Positions 8,135 to 15,832 are shown, counted from the stretch's first letter. The stretch is DNA of 28,749 bases from Acidobacteriota bacterium (GCA_027064265.1 JAMOQA010000552.1:1-28749); one strand, 5' to 3'. Program-made: numbers and translations. Notes: generated from the letters alone by a model not told the origin.

Positions 8135-8249
8135 GGGAACCTCCCGCGAAACGGTTCGTGTCCTCCCGGCCAAAGGTGGGTCCCGTGGACCGTGGCCGTC
8201 AAGCGTCGTGGCAGAATGGCGGGACCGGACACCGGACCGGGGAGCCGCG

Positions 8250-9998
8250 ATGACCGCACCCGCGAGATCCCCCCGCGCCTTCCCGTGGGGGCCCGTCCTC
8301 CTCCTCCTGGCCGCGGCGGGAGCCGTCTTCGCGCTCTCCCTCGGGACGCGGGACCTGTGGCCGCCGGACGAGCCCCGCTACGCCCTGGTCGCCCGGGAGA
8401 TGCTCGAGGACGGGTCGTGGTTCCTTCCCCACGTCAACGGCCGCCCGTACCCGGACAAGCCGCCCCTGCTCTTCTGGCTGATCGCCCTCGCGTCCCGGCT
8501 GACCGGGGGCGTGAACCAGGTCTCCGCCATCCTCCCCTCCCTGGTCTCGGCGCTCCTGGTCCTCCTGGGAGCGGCACGCCTCGCCTTCGTACTGCCGGGC
8601 CGGGACACCCGCGGGGCGCCTCTCCTCGCCGCCGGCCTGCTGGCCGTCTCGTGGCGCTTCGCGATGCAGGCCACCGTCGGCCAGATCGACATGCTCCTCG
8701 TCGCGGGGACGACCTGGGCCTTCCTGCTGCTGGTGCTCGGCGCCGGCCTCGACCCGGGAGGCCGGCCCCGGCCGCGGCTCGCGGTCCTCGCCTGGGGGGC
8801 GATGGGGCTCGCCATCCTGGCCAAGGGACCGGTCGGGCTGATCCTCCCCCTCGGCGGGCTGGTCCTCGGGCTGCTCCTCGCCGGGGAGCGGGTCCCGTGG
8901 CGCCGCCTCTTCCCGCCCGCCGGGATCGCTCTCCTCGTCGCCGTCCTGGCGGCCTGGCTCGTCCCCGCCTCCCTCGAGGCCCTCCGGGGCGGCAACCGGT
9001 CCTGGCTCTTCGACCTGCTGTTCCGGCAGACCGCCGTGCGGTACGTCGCCTCCTGGCACCACTTCCGTCCACCCTGGTACCTGTTCGTCGTCCCGCTCTA
9101 CGACTTCCAGCCCCTCGTGCTCTTCGCCCTGCCCGGCATCCTGGCCCTGCCCCGGGCCTTCCGGGCGGTCCGCCGGGCGGGAGCGGCCGACCCGGACCAG
9201 CGCGCCTTCCGGGCGGTCCTCCTCCTGGCCGGCGCGGTGCTGTTCGTCCTGGTCTTCTTCTCGATTCCCCGGGGAAAGCGGGCGGTCTACATCCTGCCGG
9301 CGATGCCCCTTCTCGCGGCCCTCGCCGGCATCGACCTGGACCGGCGGCTGGCGGGGCGGGCGCCCCTTCGTCCCCTGCGCCTCGCCGCGGGGGCGGCCGC
9401 GCTGCTCTTCGGCGGCCTCGCGATCGCCCTCTTCGCGGTGGTTCCCGGGGAGCTGGCGGCCCGGGGGATCGACCTGGACCCGCGCCTCTTCGCGGGAACC
9501 CTCGCCCTCGCCGCCGCGCTGCTCCTCGCGGCGGCCCTCGCCCGGAAACCCGCCCCCTGGCTCGCGGCCGCGCTCCTCGCCGGCCTCGCCACCTGGGGCG
9601 TCGGCTACCGGACCGTCCTCCCGGCCCTCGACGCGCGCAACTCGGCGGGCGCGTTCGTCGCCGCGGCCCGGGAGAAACTGCGCCCGGGGGCGCCGGGGGG
9701 GATGGTCGACTTCCGGGCCCGCTTCGGCTTCCACGCGGGCCGCCTCGTGGAGGCCCTCCCCTCGGACCACCCGGCGATGGACCGGCTCGCCCGCCGGCTC
9801 GCCGGGGACGAACCGTTCTGGGTGATCGTGAGGGAGCGGCACCTGCCCGCTCTCCTCCGCCGGATACCGCCCGACCGGAAACCGGTCGAGGTGCTCCGCC
9901 GCCCGGTGGGGAACGCCGTCTTCGTCGTCCTCGCCAACCGGGCGGCGCTGCGGGAACCCCCGGCCGGCCGGGGCGATGACCGGGAGGAGGAACCGTGA
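8250..9998 (+). CDS. GT39-family (ArnT-like) membrane glycosyltransferase, copy 1
   Basis: 582 aa. The ATG at 8250 is preceded by GGGGAG. It is a polytopic membrane protein. An N-terminal helix is followed by the large periplasmic loop with PPDEPRYALVAREML (Asp40-Glu41), the acidic site conserved in PMT_2/ArnT glycosyltransferases, and YPDKPPLLFWLIAL, also family-typical. AILAKGPVGLILP, a WHHFRPPWYLF loop and FSIPRGKRAVYILP follow. Enzymes of this family take a sugar from a polyprenyl-phosphate donor and transfer it on the periplasmic side, for example 4-amino-arabinose to lipid A by ArnT, or mannose to protein. The acceptor here is unknown. It overlaps the next, paralogous gene by 4 bases, so the two are translationally coupled. 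Confidence 0.88.
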   Translation: MTAPARSPRAFPWGPVLLLLAAAGAVFALSLGTRDLWPPDEPRYALVAREMLEDGSWFLPHVNGRPYPDKPPLLFWLIALASRLTGGVNQVSAILPSLVSALLVLLGAARLAFVLPGRDTRGAPLLAAGLLAVSWRFAMQATVGQIDMLLVAGTTWAFLLLVLGAGLDPGGRPRPRLAVLAWGAMGLAILAKGPVGLILPLGGLVLGLLLAGERVPWRRLFPPAGIALLVAVLAAWLVPASLEALRGGNRSWLFDLLFRQTAVRYVASWHHFRPPWYLFVVPLYDFQPLVLFALPGILALPRAFRAVRRAGAADPDQRAFRAVLLLAGAVLFVLVFFSIPRGKRAVYILPAMPLLAALAGIDLDRRLAGRAPLRPLRLAAGAAALLFGGLAIALFAVVPGELAARGIDLDPRLFAGTLALAAALLLAAALARKPAPWLAAALLAGLATWGVGYRTVLPALDARNSAGAFVAAAREKLRPGAPGGMVDFRARFGFHAGRLVEALPSDHPAMDRLARRLAGDEPFWVIVRERHLPALLRRIPPDRKPVEVLRRPVGNAVFVVLANRAALREPPAGRGDDREEEP

Positions 9999-11905
9999 CC
10001 GAGCCCCGCGCGGCCGGCGGCGGCCGGGTCCGGACCCTCCTCCTCGTCGCCCTCGCCGCCGCGGCCCTCGCCCCGTCGATCGTCGATCGCGAGCTGCTGC
10101 CCCCGGACGAACCCCGCTTCGCCCTGGTCGCCCGGGAGATGTTCGCGTCCGGCGACTGGGTGGTCCCGACCCGGGGCGGGCGTCTCTACCTGGACAAGCC
10201 GCCGCTCCTCTTCTGGGCGGCGGCGCTGGCCTTCCGGCTCGCCGGCGGCCCCTCGGAGGCGGCGGCCCGGGTTCCCTCCCTCCTCGCCACCCTCCTCCTC
10301 GTGCTGGTCCTCCACCGGCAGGGCCGCCGCTGGTTCGGCGAGCCGACCGCCACCCTGGGAACCCTGGTCTTCTCCTCGTTCCTCCTGGTGCAGCAGCGGG
10401 GGGCGTGGGTCGCCACCGACGCCCTGCTGGCGAGCGCCGTCTTCCTCGCCCTCGCCGCCCTCGACCGGGCGCGGGACGGCGGCACGTTCGCCGCCGTCCT
10501 CGCCGGGGCGGCCGCCGCCCTCGGGGTACTCGCCAAGGGGCCGGTCGCCCTCCTGCACCTGGTGCTCGCGGCGGTGGCGGGGCTCCTCGCCGGGGAGCGG
10601 TTCTCCCTGCGCCCCCTCGTGCGGCCCGCCGGGCTCCTGCCGTTCCTCGCCGTCGCCCTGCCGTGGCCGGCGCTCCTGGTCGCCCGGCTCGGCTGGGACG
10701 TTCCCCGGCACGCCCTGTGGCACCAGAACGTGGAGCGGTTCGCCCGGTCCTGGGACAACCTGGAACCGTGGTGGTACCACGGGAAGGCGCTCTTCCTCGG
10801 GACGCTCCCCTGGTCCCTCCTCCTCGTCGGCGCCCTCGCCCCCGCGGTGCTGGGACCCCTCCTCCGGGAGCGCCGTGCCCGGTGGCTCGCGGGCTGGGTC
10901 CTCCTCGAGTTCGCCTTCTTCTCCCTCCCCCAGGGGAAGCGGGGGGTCTACCTGCTGCCGGTCTACCCGGCCCTCGCCCTCCTCGCGGCCCGGGCGATTC
11001 CCCTGGTCCGCACCCGGCCCGGCCCCCGTCTCGCAGGGGCGGCGGCCGCCGGGATCGCGGCCCTCGCGGCCCTGGCCGGGGCCGTCTCGATCGCGCTCGG
11101 CGGCCCGGGGCTTCCCGCGGCCCTGGCCGGCGAGCCGGCGGTGCGCCGGGGAGCGGCGGCGCTGCTGGCCCTGGTGGCGGCAACCCTCGGGGCGGCGGCC
11201 GCTCTCCTCGCCCGGGGCGACCGCCGCTATCCCTGGGCGATCGCCGCTCTCCTCGTCGGCGCGGGGATCCTGTGGCCGTGGGCCCTCGCGCCGGCGATCG
11301 ACGCGGGCCAGGGGGCCCGGGCATTCGCGGCGGCGGCCCGGGCGGCGGTCCCGCCCGGGGCGGAGGTCGCGGTCACCCGGACGAAGTGGGAGGTCGTCGC
11401 CTGGTACACCGGGTGGTCGATGGAACGGCTGGCCTCCCCCGAGGAGGTCCGTTCCTGGCTCGCCTCCCCCGGTTGCCGGGTGGTCCTCGGCCCCCCGGGA
11501 GAGCTGGGAGCGCGGGAGCGGTGGCCCCGGGGTACCCGGGTCCTCCTCGAGGGCCGGCTCGGACGACGACGGTACCTGGTCGTCGGACGCGGGTGCGGCG
11601 GGCTTCGTCAGAGGAGGCCGTGGGCGAGGAGGAGGTCCCGGTCGACGAGCAGCTCCTCCGTCCGTCCCCGGGCGACGACCCGCCCCCCGTCGAGGATCGC
11701 CGCCTCCGGGCAGAGGGCCCGGGCGAACTCGAGATCGTGGGTCGCGACCAGCTGGGTCGCCGGGAGCTCGCGGAGCAGCTCCGCGAGCTCCCTCCGCCCC
11801 CGCGGGTCGAGACCGGCGGTCGGCTCGTCGAGCAGGAGGACTCCCGGCTCGAGGACCAGGACCCCGGCGAGGCAGGCCCGCCGCTTCTCGCCCTGGGACA
11901 GGTGA
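9995..11905 (+). CDS. GT39-family (ArnT-like) membrane glycosyltransferase, copy 2, with anomalous 3' read-through
   Basis: A GTG start at 9995 shares GTGA with the stop of copy 1 and follows a strong GGAGGAGG. It is the same fold as copy 1: PPDEPRFALVAREMF (Asp38-Glu39), YLDKPPLLFWAAAL, GVLAKGPVALLH, EPWWYHGKALF and FSLPQGKRGVYLLP. The plausible protein ends near residue 535 (about 11600), after RRYLVVGRG. No in-frame stop occurs until 11903-11905, so the annotated ORF (636 aa) runs about 298 bases antisense into cbiO. The last 100 residues are Ser/Arg/Thr-rich with no membrane or domain character, as expected for antisense shadow sequence. Either the stop codon was lost, or a sequencing frameshift lies near 11,590. 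The role is as for copy 1; the two may modify different acceptors or act on successive steps. Confidence 0.82.
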   Translation: MTEPRAAGGGRVRTLLLVALAAAALAPSIVDRELLPPDEPRFALVAREMFASGDWVVPTRGGRLYLDKPPLLFWAAALAFRLAGGPSEAAARVPSLLATLLLVLVLHRQGRRWFGEPTATLGTLVFSSFLLVQQRGAWVATDALLASAVFLALAALDRARDGGTFAAVLAGAAAALGVLAKGPVALLHLVLAAVAGLLAGERFSLRPLVRPAGLLPFLAVALPWPALLVARLGWDVPRHALWHQNVERFARSWDNLEPWWYHGKALFLGTLPWSLLLVGALAPAVLGPLLRERRARWLAGWVLLEFAFFSLPQGKRGVYLLPVYPALALLAARAIPLVRTRPGPRLAGAAAAGIAALAALAGAVSIALGGPGLPAALAGEPAVRRGAAALLALVAATLGAAAALLARGDRRYPWAIAALLVGAGILWPWALAPAIDAGQGARAFAAAARAAVPPGAEVAVTRTKWEVVAWYTGWSMERLASPEEVRSWLASPGCRVVLGPPGELGARERWPRGTRVLLEGRLGRRRYLVVGRGCGGLRQRRPWARRRSRSTSSSSVRPRATTRPPSRIAASGQRARANSRSWVATSWVAGSSRSSSASSLRPRGSRPAVGSSSRRTPGSRTRTPARQARRFSPWDR

Positions 11906-12378
11906 TGGGGAGGCCGCTCTCCGTGACCGGGAAGGCCGACCCGGGCGAGGGCGTCCTCCGCCCGCCGGGCCGCCTCCTCCCCCGGCACGCCGCGCACCCG
12001 AAGGCCCCAGGCCACGTCCTCGGCGACCGTCAGCGAGAAGAGCTGGTCGTCCGGGTCCTGGAAGACGATTCCCACCGCCCGGCGCAGCTCCCGGGCCGCG
12101 GCCCGGTCCCTCCAGGAGCGCCCCCCGATCGTGACCTCCCCGGGCGTCCCGTGCCGGTGGTCCGGGTCCCCCGGGCGGTGGGCGTGGACGTAGCGGCGGC
12201 CGGGCAGGAGGCCCGCCACGTGCAGGAGGAGCGTCGACTTGCCCGCCCCGTTCGGGCCGAGGAGGGCGATCCGTGTCCCCGGAGCGACGTCCAGGTCGAC
12301 TCCCCGGAGGGCCGGGGTGCCGTCCGGCCAGTGGTAGGCGAGGCCCCGGACGCGGACCCCGAGAGGCGTCCCGGTCAC
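11608..12378 (-). CDS. cbiO: ECF transporter ATPase CbiO (cobalt/nickel uptake)
   Basis: 256 aa from a GTG at 12378 that overlaps the cbiQ stop (GTGA). All ABC ATPase motifs are present: Walker A GPNGAGKST (41-49), Q-loop VFQDPDDQLF (typical of the CbiO/EcfA subfamily), signature LSQGEKRRA, Walker B VLLLDEPTAGLD, and switch His in ATHD. It powers substrate uptake by the CbiM/CbiQ membrane part. Unusual: about 15-20 residues (61-79) inserted between Walker A and the next beta strand carry the pattern H-A-H-x6-H-R-H (His65, 67, 74, 76), suggesting a metal-binding or metal-sensing loop. The 3' end is overlapped by the read-through tail of the convergent glycosyltransferase ORF. Confidence 0.92.
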   Translation of the reverse strand: MTGTPLGVRVRGLAYHWPDGTPALRGVDLDVAPGTRIALLGPNGAGKSTLLLHVAGLLPGRRYVHAHRPGDPDHRHGTPGEVTIGGRSWRDRAAARELRRAVGIVFQDPDDQLFSLTVAEDVAWGLRVRGVPGEEAARRAEDALARVGLPGHGERPPHHLSQGEKRRACLAGVLVLEPGVLLLDEPTAGLDPRGRRELAELLRELPATQLVATHDLEFARALCPEAAILDGGRVVARGRTEELLVDRDLLLAHGLL

Positions 12379-13004
12379 GGCGCCCCTCCCCGGGCGCGGC
12401 GGGCCAGCTCCCTCCGCTCCGCCCGGGCGAGGGCCCGGAGGAGGAGCGCGGCGACCAGGCGCCCGTAGCCCCGCACCGTGTCCACCGGAGCCCCGGCGAG
12501 ACCGGCGAACGGCCGGCCCGCGGGGTGGCGCGCCCGGCGCGCCCGGAGCATCGCCCGGGCCTCGTCCCCCAGGAGGACGAGGCTGGCGAGGGTGGCCTCC
12601 ATCACGTCGACGAGCCCGGCGGGCACCCGGAGCGCGCGCAGGCCGGCGACGATGCCCGGGGGCCCGAGGAGCGCGGCGGTGGCCCCGGCGAGGAGGACCG
12701 CCGTGCCGGCCCGGGCGAGGAGGGCGGCGAGGACGATCGCCCGCCGCCCGGGGGGCGCGAGGAGTGCCGCCGGGGCGGCGAGCAGGAACGCGACCGGCAG
12801 GGCGAAGAGGAGGACCCTGGCGGCGGTCCGGGCGCCCCCGGCGCGGCGCGAGAGGAAGGCGAGGGCCGCGACCGCCAGCAGCCCCCAGGCGCAGAAGGAA
12901 GGGAGCACCGGCTCGCCCCGCAGCCCGGCCGGCAGGAGGCCGGCGAGGGCGGTCGCGCCGACCCCGGCGAGCAGCGCGACGCCCGGACGGCCGACCTCCC
13001 TCAC
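12375..13004 (-). CDS. cbiQ: ECF transporter transmembrane protein CbiQ
   Basis: 209 aa from a GTG at 13004 that overlaps the cbiM stop (GTGA); the open frame upstream of this is Arg/Gly/Pro-rich shadow of cbiM. It has several hydrophobic helices (LLAGVGATALAGLLPAG, AWGLLAVAALAFL, VLLFALPVAFLLAAPAALL, AGTAVLLAGATAALLG). The cytoplasmic part has two Ala-Arg-rich coupling helices (EARAMLRARRARHP and ALARAERRELARRARG) matching the A-R-G/A motifs by which CbiQ/EcfT contacts the ATPase. It is shorter than many CbiQ proteins (often about 225-260 aa). It links the CbiM substrate-binding unit to CbiO. Confidence 0.88.
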   Translation of the reverse strand: MREVGRPGVALLAGVGATALAGLLPAGLRGEPVLPSFCAWGLLAVAALAFLSRRAGGARTAARVLLFALPVAFLLAAPAALLAPPGRRAIVLAALLARAGTAVLLAGATAALLGPPGIVAGLRALRVPAGLVDVMEATLASLVLLGDEARAMLRARRARHPAGRPFAGLAGAPVDTVRGYGRLVAALLLRALARAERRELARRARGGAP

Positions 13005-13948
13005 CGGTGGATCCGCTCCCCCGCACCGGGCAGGCCCCGCCCGATCAGCCAGCCGAGGACGGCCGCGAGGGCCGTGCCGAGGACCCCGGCGACCGCGGTC
13101 GCGAGGCCGGCGTGGCGCGCGAGCGCCGGCACCCCGTAGTCGGCGAGGGGACCGGGGAGGACCACTCGCTCCCGGGCGGCGAACCCGAGGCGTTCCGCCA
13201 CCGCCTCGAGCCCGTCCGGCAGGCTCGAGGCGAAGGGCGCTGCGAAGGCCGCGAGGAGCAGCGCCACTCCGAGAAGCGTCCCCGCGAGGGCGAACCACCG
13301 CTCGCCGGCCGGGCTCGCCGTGCCCGCCGCCGGCAGGTCCGGCCGCCAGCGGAGGAGCACCACGAGCACCGCGCCGGTCAGGGCCGCCTCGAGCACGCCG
13401 ATCGCCGCGTGGGTCACGAGCACCAGGGGCAGGATCCCCCCGAGGGGATAGAGCCCGGACAGGGAGAGCCACAGGGCGACGAGGGTCGCCCCGACCAGCG
13501 TGGCGAGAAACGCGCCGAGCACCGCCCCGGCCAGGCGCGCCCGGGGGGAGTCGCTCCCGCGGGAGACCAGGGAGGCGACGCCCCAGCCGACGAGGCACCC
13601 CGCGGCGCCCATGTCGAGGACGTTCGCCCCGAGGGCGGTGATCCCGCCGTCCTGGAAGAGCAGCGCCTGGATCGCGAGCACCACCGCCATCACCAGCATG
13701 CCCCGGCCCGGGCCGACCAGCAGGGCCACCAGGGTCGCGCCGACCAGGTGGCCGCTGGTCCCGGGCGCCACCGGGACGTTGATCATCTGGGCGGCGAAGA
13801 TGAAGGCCGCGAGGGACCCGAGCATGGTCGCCGGGGCGGGCTCCTCGCGGCGGCGGGCCGTCGCGAGCCCCCCCGCGAGGAGGGCCCCCGCGGCGAGCCA
13901 GGTCCCGGCGGCGACCGGCGCGGTGACGAATCCGTCGGGGATGTGCAT
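13001..13948 (-). CDS. cbiM: Cobalt/nickel ECF substrate-binding protein CbiM with C-terminal CbiN-like PDGLE domain
   Basis: 315 aa. It begins MHIPDGF, the hallmark N-terminus of CbiM/NikM, in which the amino group and His2 coordinate the metal. His67 in GTSGHLVGATL is the other conserved ligand. Six or so helices follow (FIFAAQMINVPVAPG, MLVMAVVLAIQALLF, LPLVLVTHAAIGVLEAALTG and others). The C-terminal third contains SSLPDGLEAVAERLGF (PDGLE at 244-248) flanked by two helices, i.e. the CbiN/NikN-type part fused to CbiM. It is the first gene of a tight cbiM-cbiQ-cbiO operon. Cobalt versus nickel cannot be decided, and there is no cobalamin riboswitch in the 93 bp upstream. It is divergent from a two-component pair. 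Confidence 0.93.
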   Translation of the reverse strand: MHIPDGFVTAPVAAGTWLAAGALLAGGLATARRREEPAPATMLGSLAAFIFAAQMINVPVAPGTSGHLVGATLVALLVGPGRGMLVMAVVLAIQALLFQDGGITALGANVLDMGAAGCLVGWGVASLVSRGSDSPRARLAGAVLGAFLATLVGATLVALWLSLSGLYPLGGILPLVLVTHAAIGVLEAALTGAVLVVLLRWRPDLPAAGTASPAGERWFALAGTLLGVALLLAAFAAPFASSLPDGLEAVAERLGFAARERVVLPGPLADYGVPALARHAGLATAVAGVLGTALAAVLGWLIGRGLPGAGERIHR

Positions 13949-13990
13949 CGGTCCGGCTCCTCGATTCGGGCTTCCCCGGGAAAGTCCATT

Positions 13991-14010
13991 ATCCCCCGCC
14001 CGCGGGGGAT
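13991..14010. promoter_or_regulatory. Candidate operator palindrome between cbiM and the sensor kinase
   Basis: Perfect 8-bp inverted repeat (ATCCCCCG, spacer CCCG, CGGGGGAT) in the 93-bp divergent promoter region. A GATAAT -10-like box for cbiM (minus strand, 13988-13993) overlaps its left arm. On the plus strand TATCAT (14027-14032) lies 9 bases before the kinase ATG. The position suits a repressor or response-regulator site controlling one or both directions. No regulator is identified, and NikR-type consensus is not evident. Confidence 0.35.
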
Positions 14011-14041
14011 CGCCCGGGCACGGCGGTATCATCCTCCCGAG

Positions 14042-14968
14042 ATGCCCGGCCGCCGCGAACGAAAACGCGCTCCGAGGGACCCCCTGCAGGTGAACCTGCG
14101 GTGGCTGGTCCACCTGATCCTGCTGACCGTCGTCCTCCCGACGACGGTCCTCACCGGGATCGGGCTCGCGATCCTCTGGGTCCACGAGCAGGTCTCCGAC
14201 CTGCTGTTCGGGCTGCTCGTCGTCGCCTTCGCCGGCTCGATGACCGCGGGGGCGCTGCTCCTGCTCTTCCTCGCCCGGCGGGGCGCCCGCCTCGCCGAGG
14301 TGCAGGAGACCTTCGTCTCCCGGATGAGCCACGAGATCCTGACCCCGATCGCCGGGATCCGGCTCCACGTCCAGATCCTGGAGACGATGGACCTGCCCCG
14401 GGAGGCGGCCGACTCGATCCAGGCGATCCGCCGGGAGGTCGACCGCCTCCAGGAGCTGGTCGGCCGCATCATGGAGTGGCGCCAGGTGCGCTCCCCGAAG
14501 CACCTCTACCGCATCCGGCGCACGACGCCGGCGGAGATCGCGGAGATGGTCGCCGAGCGCCTCGCGGACCCGGCGGCCCTCCGGGTACGGATCGTCGACG
14601 AGTTCACGTTCCGCGCCGACCCGGACGCGATCGCGGAGGCCCTGGGCAACCTGGTGCAGAACGCGATCAAGTACGCGGGAGAGCGTCTCCCGGTGGAGAT
14701 GGTCGCCCGGCGCTGGGGCCGCCTCGCCGTCTTCGCGGTCAACGACGAGGGGCCGGGGCTCCCGCCGACCCCCCTCGAGCAGCTGTTCGAACCGTTCACC
14801 CGGTGGGTCGCCCGGGACCGGCCGGACCCCGGGGGAACCGGGCTGGGACTCGCCATCGCCCGCCAGATCGTGCGGGCCCACGGGGGCCGCCTGACCGCCT
14901 CCCGGCGACGGGGACGGGGCACCCGGTTCCTCGTCACCCTCCCGTCCGCCGAGGGAGCTTCCCGATGA
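14042..14968 (+). CDS. Sensor histidine kinase (two-helix membrane anchor)
   Basis: 308 aa. The ATG at 14042 lacks a clear Shine-Dalgarno. Two transmembrane helices (about 22-47 and 53-78) are separated by only a few residues, so there is almost no periplasmic domain; sensing must be in or near the membrane. The HisKA domain has phospho-acceptor His97 in SRMSHEILTP (the usual Arg of HE-x-RTP is Leu). The HATPase_c domain has N box NLVQNAIKYA, G1 NDEGPGL, F box LFEPF, and G2 GGTGLGLAIARQI. It overlaps the downstream response regulator by ATGA, so the two are partners. It is divergent from the cobalt/nickel transporter, which suggests but does not prove that it responds to metal or the envelope state. 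Confidence 0.92.
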   Translation: MPGRRERKRAPRDPLQVNLRWLVHLILLTVVLPTTVLTGIGLAILWVHEQVSDLLFGLLVVAFAGSMTAGALLLLFLARRGARLAEVQETFVSRMSHEILTPIAGIRLHVQILETMDLPREAADSIQAIRREVDRLQELVGRIMEWRQVRSPKHLYRIRRTTPAEIAEMVAERLADPAALRVRIVDEFTFRADPDAIAEALGNLVQNAIKYAGERLPVEMVARRWGRLAVFAVNDEGPGLPPTPLEQLFEPFTRWVARDRPDPGGTGLGLAIARQIVRAHGGRLTASRRRGRGTRFLVTLPSAEGASR

Positions 14969-15648
14969 GCCACCACCTCCTCGTCGTCGAGGACGACCAG
15001 ACCCTGCGCGAGGGGCTGCGCCGGGTCCTCGAGAAGAGCGGCTACCGGGTCTCCACCGCGGTGCGCGGCATCGACGCCCTGCGCCTGATCCGCGAGGAGC
15101 CGCCCGACCTCGTGGTCCTCGACCTGATGCTGCCCGGCCTCGACGGAACCTACGTGCTCGAGAAGATCCGCAGCGAGGGATTCACCGCTCCCGTGATCAT
15201 CCTCTCCGCCCGGGACTCGGTCGAGGACCGGATCCGGGGCCTGCGTACCGGGGCGGACGACTACGTCACCAAGCCGTTCGACCTCGAGGAGCTGCTGGCA
15301 CGCATCGCGGTGCGCCTGCGGCGCTCCTACGAACCCCGGCTCTTCCGTTTCGGCGACGTGGTCGTGGACGCCGGCGCCCGCTCGGTGACCCGCGGGGGCG
15401 AGGAGCTGCACCTCACCCCCAAGGAGTTCGACCTTCTCGTCTACTTCGCCGAGCACCCGGGAGAAGCGCTCTCCCGGGGGAAGATCCTCGAGGACGTGTG
15501 GGGCGCCGATTACCGGGGCACGCGACGCACCGTGGACAACTTCGTCCGCGCCCTCCGGGCCAAGCTCGAGGACGACCCCGAGGAGCCGCGCTTCTTCCAG
15601 ACGGTCCGCGCCCGCGGCTACCGGTTCGACCCGCGCGGCCGCACCTGA
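14965..15648 (+). CDS. OmpR/PhoB-family response regulator
   Basis: 227 aa. The start overlaps the kinase stop (ATGA at 14965-14968). The receiver domain (1-120) has the acidic pair Glu9-Asp10-Asp11 (VVEDD), phospho-acceptor Asp53 in VVLDLMLPG, and the switch Lys in DDYVTKPF. The C-terminal winged helix (about 127-222) carries LTPKEFDLLVYFAEHPGEALSR and the TVDNFVRALRAKLEDD recognition helix, with the terminal hairpin RARGYRF. It is the output partner of the kinase upstream. Targets are unknown; the palindrome in the cbiM/kinase promoter region is a candidate. Confidence 0.95.
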   Translation: MSHHLLVVEDDQTLREGLRRVLEKSGYRVSTAVRGIDALRLIREEPPDLVVLDLMLPGLDGTYVLEKIRSEGFTAPVIILSARDSVEDRIRGLRTGADDYVTKPFDLEELLARIAVRLRRSYEPRLFRFGDVVVDAGARSVTRGGEELHLTPKEFDLLVYFAEHPGEALSRGKILEDVWGADYRGTRRTVDNFVRALRAKLEDDPEEPRFFQTVRARGYRFDPRGRT

Positions 15649-15673
15649 TCCCGCGCGTTGCTCCGCGCCGCCC

Positions 15674-15693
15674 GGGCCGGCTGCCGTCGGCCC
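15674..15693. terminator. Hairpin just downstream of the response regulator
   Basis: Inverted repeat GGGCCG ... CGGCCC with an 8-base loop, 26 bases after the regulator stop codon. It is the first of a series of hairpins in this convergent intergenic region and may act in termination or mRNA stability. There is no T tract. Confidence 0.3.
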
Positions 15694-15751
15694 CTGCACG
15701 TCGAGTTCCACCAGGTACCGCGCTCCCCGGCAGAGGATTTCGTGCAGGGGC
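15690..15751. repeat. 11-bp inverted repeat flanking a 40-base loop
   Basis: GCCCCTGCACG (15690-15700) is matched exactly by its reverse complement CGTGCAGGGGC (15741-15751). The right arm overlaps the start of repeat copy 1, so it and the first hairpin of that copy are mutually exclusive structures. Confidence 0.7.
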
Positions 15752-15795
15752 GCAGCGTGCTGCGCCCGGGTCGCCCGCAGGGCGACCAGCATGGC
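15744..15795. repeat. 52-bp double-hairpin repeat, copy 1
   Basis: Identical base for base to 15883-15934. It holds two adjacent perfect hairpins: GGGCGCAGC-GT-GCTGCGCCC (15748-15767) and GGTCGCCC-GCA-GGGCGACC (15769-15787), followed by a short AGCATGGC tail. Size and structure recall REP/BIME-like intergenic palindromes. No RAYT transposase is in the window. Confidence 0.85.
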
Positions 15796-15810
15796 GGTGT
15801 TTCGCACCGC
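15794..15810. other. Perfect 6-bp hairpin between the two repeat copies
   Basis: GCGGTG, loop TTTCG, CACCGC. It directly follows repeat copy 1 and has no counterpart after copy 2. Confidence 0.55.
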
Positions 15811-15812
15811 AC

Positions 15813-15832
15813 GGGTCGAGCACGCTCGACCC
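15813..15832. other. Perfect 9-bp hairpin between the two repeat copies
   Basis: GGGTCGAGC, loop AC, GCTCGACCC. It has the same geometry (9-bp stem, 2-base loop) as the first hairpin of the 52-bp repeat but a different sequence. An additional 7-bp inverted repeat (CGTGACG 15838-15844, CGTCACG 15869-15875) follows. Confidence 0.6.

Noticed and set aside
8199..11324. 1041-codon minus-strand open frame
   Set aside because: Antisense to the two glycosyltransferases, which have clear family motifs, ribosome binding sites and a coupled overlap; the minus frame is Arg/Gly/Pro-rich without motifs.
13949..14041. Cobalamin riboswitch upstream of cbiM
   Set aside because: The intergenic space is only 93 bp, too short for the roughly 200-base element, and no B12-box-like sequence was seen.
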